Translations under genes and position numbers: made by a program
From: an uncultured Phycisphaera sp.
Lineage (GTDB): Bacteria; Planctomycetota; Phycisphaerae; Phycisphaerales; SM1A02
Assembly: GCA_937911845.1 (NCBI GenBank)
Contig: CALDQF010000075.1
Span: 1-7,402 of the forward strand
Direction of reading: 5' to 3'
Length of the DNA: 7,402 bases
Notes under the pieces: model-generated
Told to the model about the DNA's origin: nothing
Seen by the model: only the letters and a program-made list of their open reading frames with translations
Databases searched by the model: none
Shown: positions 5,501-7,402 of the stretch, piece after piece
How positions within the stretch are numbered: the first letter of the stretch is position 1
Layout: every line of letters begins with the position of its first letter

Positions 5501-7252
5501 TAGCGCGAGGAGCTCCTGCACGGCAAGGACGTTGCCCGTGCCGGCGTGGGCGCAGGCCTTGATCAGCACGCCGCTCATGCTGGCCAGGCGCGGAGGGAAG
5601 GCTTTGGCCAGCTCCGCGACCGCCCCGCCCCCATCGCGGCGACCCAGGAAGAGCAGCGCCAGGCTCAGCGCGAGGAGCGGGGCCAGGGGGCTCCCCACCA
5701 CAGCCTCCCCGGGGGCCATCAGGGCCTGCGAGAGCGCCTGGACCGCATCCTCGTCCCCGGTGCCCATGCACACCAGGCCGAGCGCGAGGGCGGTCAGGCA
5801 GAGGTCCTCGTGGCCGAGATCGTCCTCCAGCCGCGAGGTGAGGGCCTCCTTCGCGCCCGCCGAAGGGTGGCCCGCGTAGGCGATCCCGAGCCCGAGGGCG
5901 GCGCAAGACGCCACAGAGTTGGACGTGCTCGACAGGTGCCCCTCGAGCAGCGCGATCGCGGGGTCGCACTCGTTGCGCACCCCGGTGCCGAGGACCCCGA
6001 CCGCCAGGAGCGCGCCGGCAAGGATCTGGGGATCGGGACTGTAGAGGTAGCGGTCCACCTGGGGGAGACCCCCGTCAATGTCCCAGAGCATCACCAGGCC
6101 CAGCGCGGCCACGGCACTGATCTTCCCGTGTTCCTTGTTCTTGTTGATCCACGCCCCCTGAGAAGACGACACGCCGGCCGTCTTGCCGTCGGCGCCCTCC
6201 CCCTCAGCGCCATCCCCCTCCGGGCTCCGGGTGAGATGCTTGTCATGCCCGAAGCCGGCATTGAGCCAGCCATTCACGACGCTCGACGCCAGCATGCCCC
6301 GCGCCGAGTCGAGTCGCCCGGCCATGCCCCCCGCCGATCCGCTGCGGAAGACGTCCTCGGGCTCGCGAGCCTCGCCGACGTCCAGATCGCGGCCCAGAAT
6401 CTTGTAGAACTCGCTGAGGCGCGCGTTCCCGGCGCAGTCAGCCAGGGAGGCCCCGTCGGCCGCAGGGCGCCCGGCGCCCTCGGCCTCGCGGTCGAGCTCC
6501 TCCAGGCGATCGAAGACCTCCTCCGAGCGGTACCCCTCGCGCCCGAGGATGAGCGCGAGCTGGCGCCGCGCAGCGTCGGAGTCGGCCGCGTCGAAGCAGC
6601 GCAGCACGTCGGCCGGCGCGCCGCCCTTGAGAAGGGCGACCACGAGCGCCTCACTGGGGGAGCCCCCACTGAGGTAAGCCTCCTGGACCATGCTGAGGGC
6701 CAGGCCGTCCTCCGGCGGGGTGAGGTACTGGGCGCAGCGCAGGAGGTAGAGGCACGCGCGCGGGTACGACTTGCCATCCAGAAAGCCCGGGAGCTGCGCG
6801 AGCCCGCCCGTCTCGACCAGGAGGTCCACGCAGTCAGCCTCACGCCCGCTCTTCACATGCAGCTTGCAGAGGGCTTCCACGAGCTCAGCGCAGCCGTCGG
6901 GGAGCGCGGGCGCGGGGTCCGCGCCCGCGTCCCCCCCGGACGCGGGCACCTCGGCCGCCTCGCGGTGCGCCAGCACCAGTTGGCTCGCGAGGCAGCGCGT
7001 GTACTCGTAGCCCCACTCTTCCAGGGGGCCCCCCGAGCCCGAGAGCCGGAAGCGCAGGCACTTGTGGGAGCCGTCGTCTTCCTGCGTCGAGTAGAGCACC
7101 GACAGCACGTCCGAGAGCTGACGCGCGCAGTCCGTGCCGGCCGCGAGCTTCGCGTGCAGCTCCGCAAAGCTCTGCAACTTGTCCAGCAGCCATTTGAGCT
7201 TGAAGCCCGCCTCGGCAGACGTGGACCCCAGGACCCCCTCCCTGCGGAACAA
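5483..7252 (-). CDS. RPN1: 26S proteasome regulatory subunit Rpn1/PSMD2, internal fragment (eukaryotic)
   Basis: Rpn1 is the largest scaffold of the 19S base and docks ubiquitin shuttle factors and Ubp6. About 590 residues are present. Landmarks aligning with PSMD2 and plant RPN1 are the helical N-terminal part (QLSDVLSVL, CLRFRLSGS, EEWGYEYTRCLASQ), LDSARGMLASSVVNGWLNAG, KNKEHGKISAVAALGLVMLW, DIDGGLPQVDRYLYS, GVRNECDPAIALL and CAHAGTGNVLAVQELL. Residues from about 375 on form the alpha-helical PC-repeat toroid. A low-complexity acidic Gly/Ser linker (about 6160-6235) precedes KNKEHGK, as in plant proteins. The C-terminal third, normally continuing the toroid to the final beta domain, is missing at the join. 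No ATG lies in frame near the 5' side: the leftmost candidate at 7252 is TTG and an in-frame TGA occurs at 7318-7316, so the true start must be in an upstream exon. No intron interrupts these 1.77 kb. Confidence 0.93.
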
Positions 7253-7256
7253 AACC
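7241..7256 (-). other. Candidate 3' splice acceptor of RPN1
   Basis: On the minus strand GGTTTTGTTCCGCAG is followed by G: a short T-rich tract and a CAG acceptor ending at 7242. The downstream sequence (EGVLGSTSAEAGFKLKWLL) aligns in position with the (R)QIRSST..MTSVPKPLKFL region of Rpn1 proteins. Since the open frame has no in-frame ATG and is closed by TGA at 7316, splicing into an upstream exon is the most economical explanation. Only one side of the intron would be in this window. Confidence 0.35.
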
Positions 7257-7402
7257 GCCGAAGCCGGACCCAGCCGGGGGAGCAGGAGGAGCGTCAGCCG
7301 CCCGATCGGCCTGCCTCAAGACGTAATCGAGGAGTTCGTGTCCCGGGTGTACCACGGAAGCCTGCCGGTGCCGGGGCCGCAGCACCCGCGCCTCGCGGGC
7401 CG
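7257..7402. other. Unassigned GC-rich right end
   Basis: No gene can be named here. On the minus strand the RPN1 frame is closed by TGA at 7318-7316. On the plus strand the frame through 7302-7402 is open and encodes PIGLPQDVIEEFVSRVYHGS and then LPVPGPQHPRLAG, with almost all codons ending in G or C, which looks more protein-like than the opposite frames. It has no ATG and runs off the edge. It could be an exon of a neighbouring gene, a further chimeric piece, or a chance open frame in GC-rich DNA. Confidence 0.25.

Noticed and set aside
5304..5969. 221-codon minus-strand open frame inside RPN1 and lysS
   Set aside because: Arg/Gly/Pro-rich frame caused by high GC; the overlapping frame has clear Rpn1 and LysS homology.
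4586..7252. A natural 888-residue Rpn1-LysS fusion protein
   Set aside because: Both parts are broken inside domains, composition changes at the join, and Rpn1 is unknown in bacteria. Being in frame has a one-in-three chance and is not evidence of function.

Overview
The window is made of two genomes joined near position 5480. The left 5.4 kb is an ordinary bacterial locus of moderate GC with compact genes and clear Shine-Dalgarno sites. The gene content, the LysS sequence style and the exported proteins of unknown family suggest a planctomycete, but this is inference rather than proof. The right 1.9 kb is much richer in G and C and encodes part of a eukaryotic 26S proteasome base subunit, Rpn1/PSMD2. 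Bacteria have no Rpn1, so this DNA probably comes from a high-GC eukaryotic microbe, possibly an alga sampled together with the bacterium.

Layout. Positions 1-126 (minus) hold the first 42 codons of rpsJ (ribosomal protein S10). Positions 127-331 are its apparent 5' leader, with four strong stem-loops, and a near-consensus sigma70-type promoter lies at 338-365. Positions 402-1814 (plus) encode a predicted exported 470-residue protein of unknown family. A compact minus-strand operon then reads right to left: lysS (3' part only, ending at 4586), an exported transglutaminase-like protein (4598-3129), a YhaM-type OB/HD exoribonuclease (3125-2118) and a small basic protein (2142-1804). Neighbouring genes in this operon overlap or are separated by 3 bases, and the last one runs 11 bases into the end of the convergent 470-residue gene.

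From about 5483 to 7252 (minus) the frame is Rpn1: an N-terminal helical region, an acidic/Gly/Ser linker and the start of the PC-repeat toroid. It stops mid-toroid and continues in frame into the catalytic half of LysS. Neither protein is complete. LysS lacks its anticodon-binding domain and class II motif 1, and Rpn1 lacks its C-terminal third. The join falls in a G/C run. The simplest reading is a chimeric clone or assembly, not a natural fusion. The last 150 bases hold no gene I can name, and look like an intron or flank of Rpn1, possibly with a coding segment on the plus strand.

Functionally the bacterial part concerns translation and RNA turnover (S10, LysS, YhaM-like nuclease) with two exported proteins beside it. 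The most interesting genuine biology is the structured rpsJ leader; the most important caution is the chimeric join.
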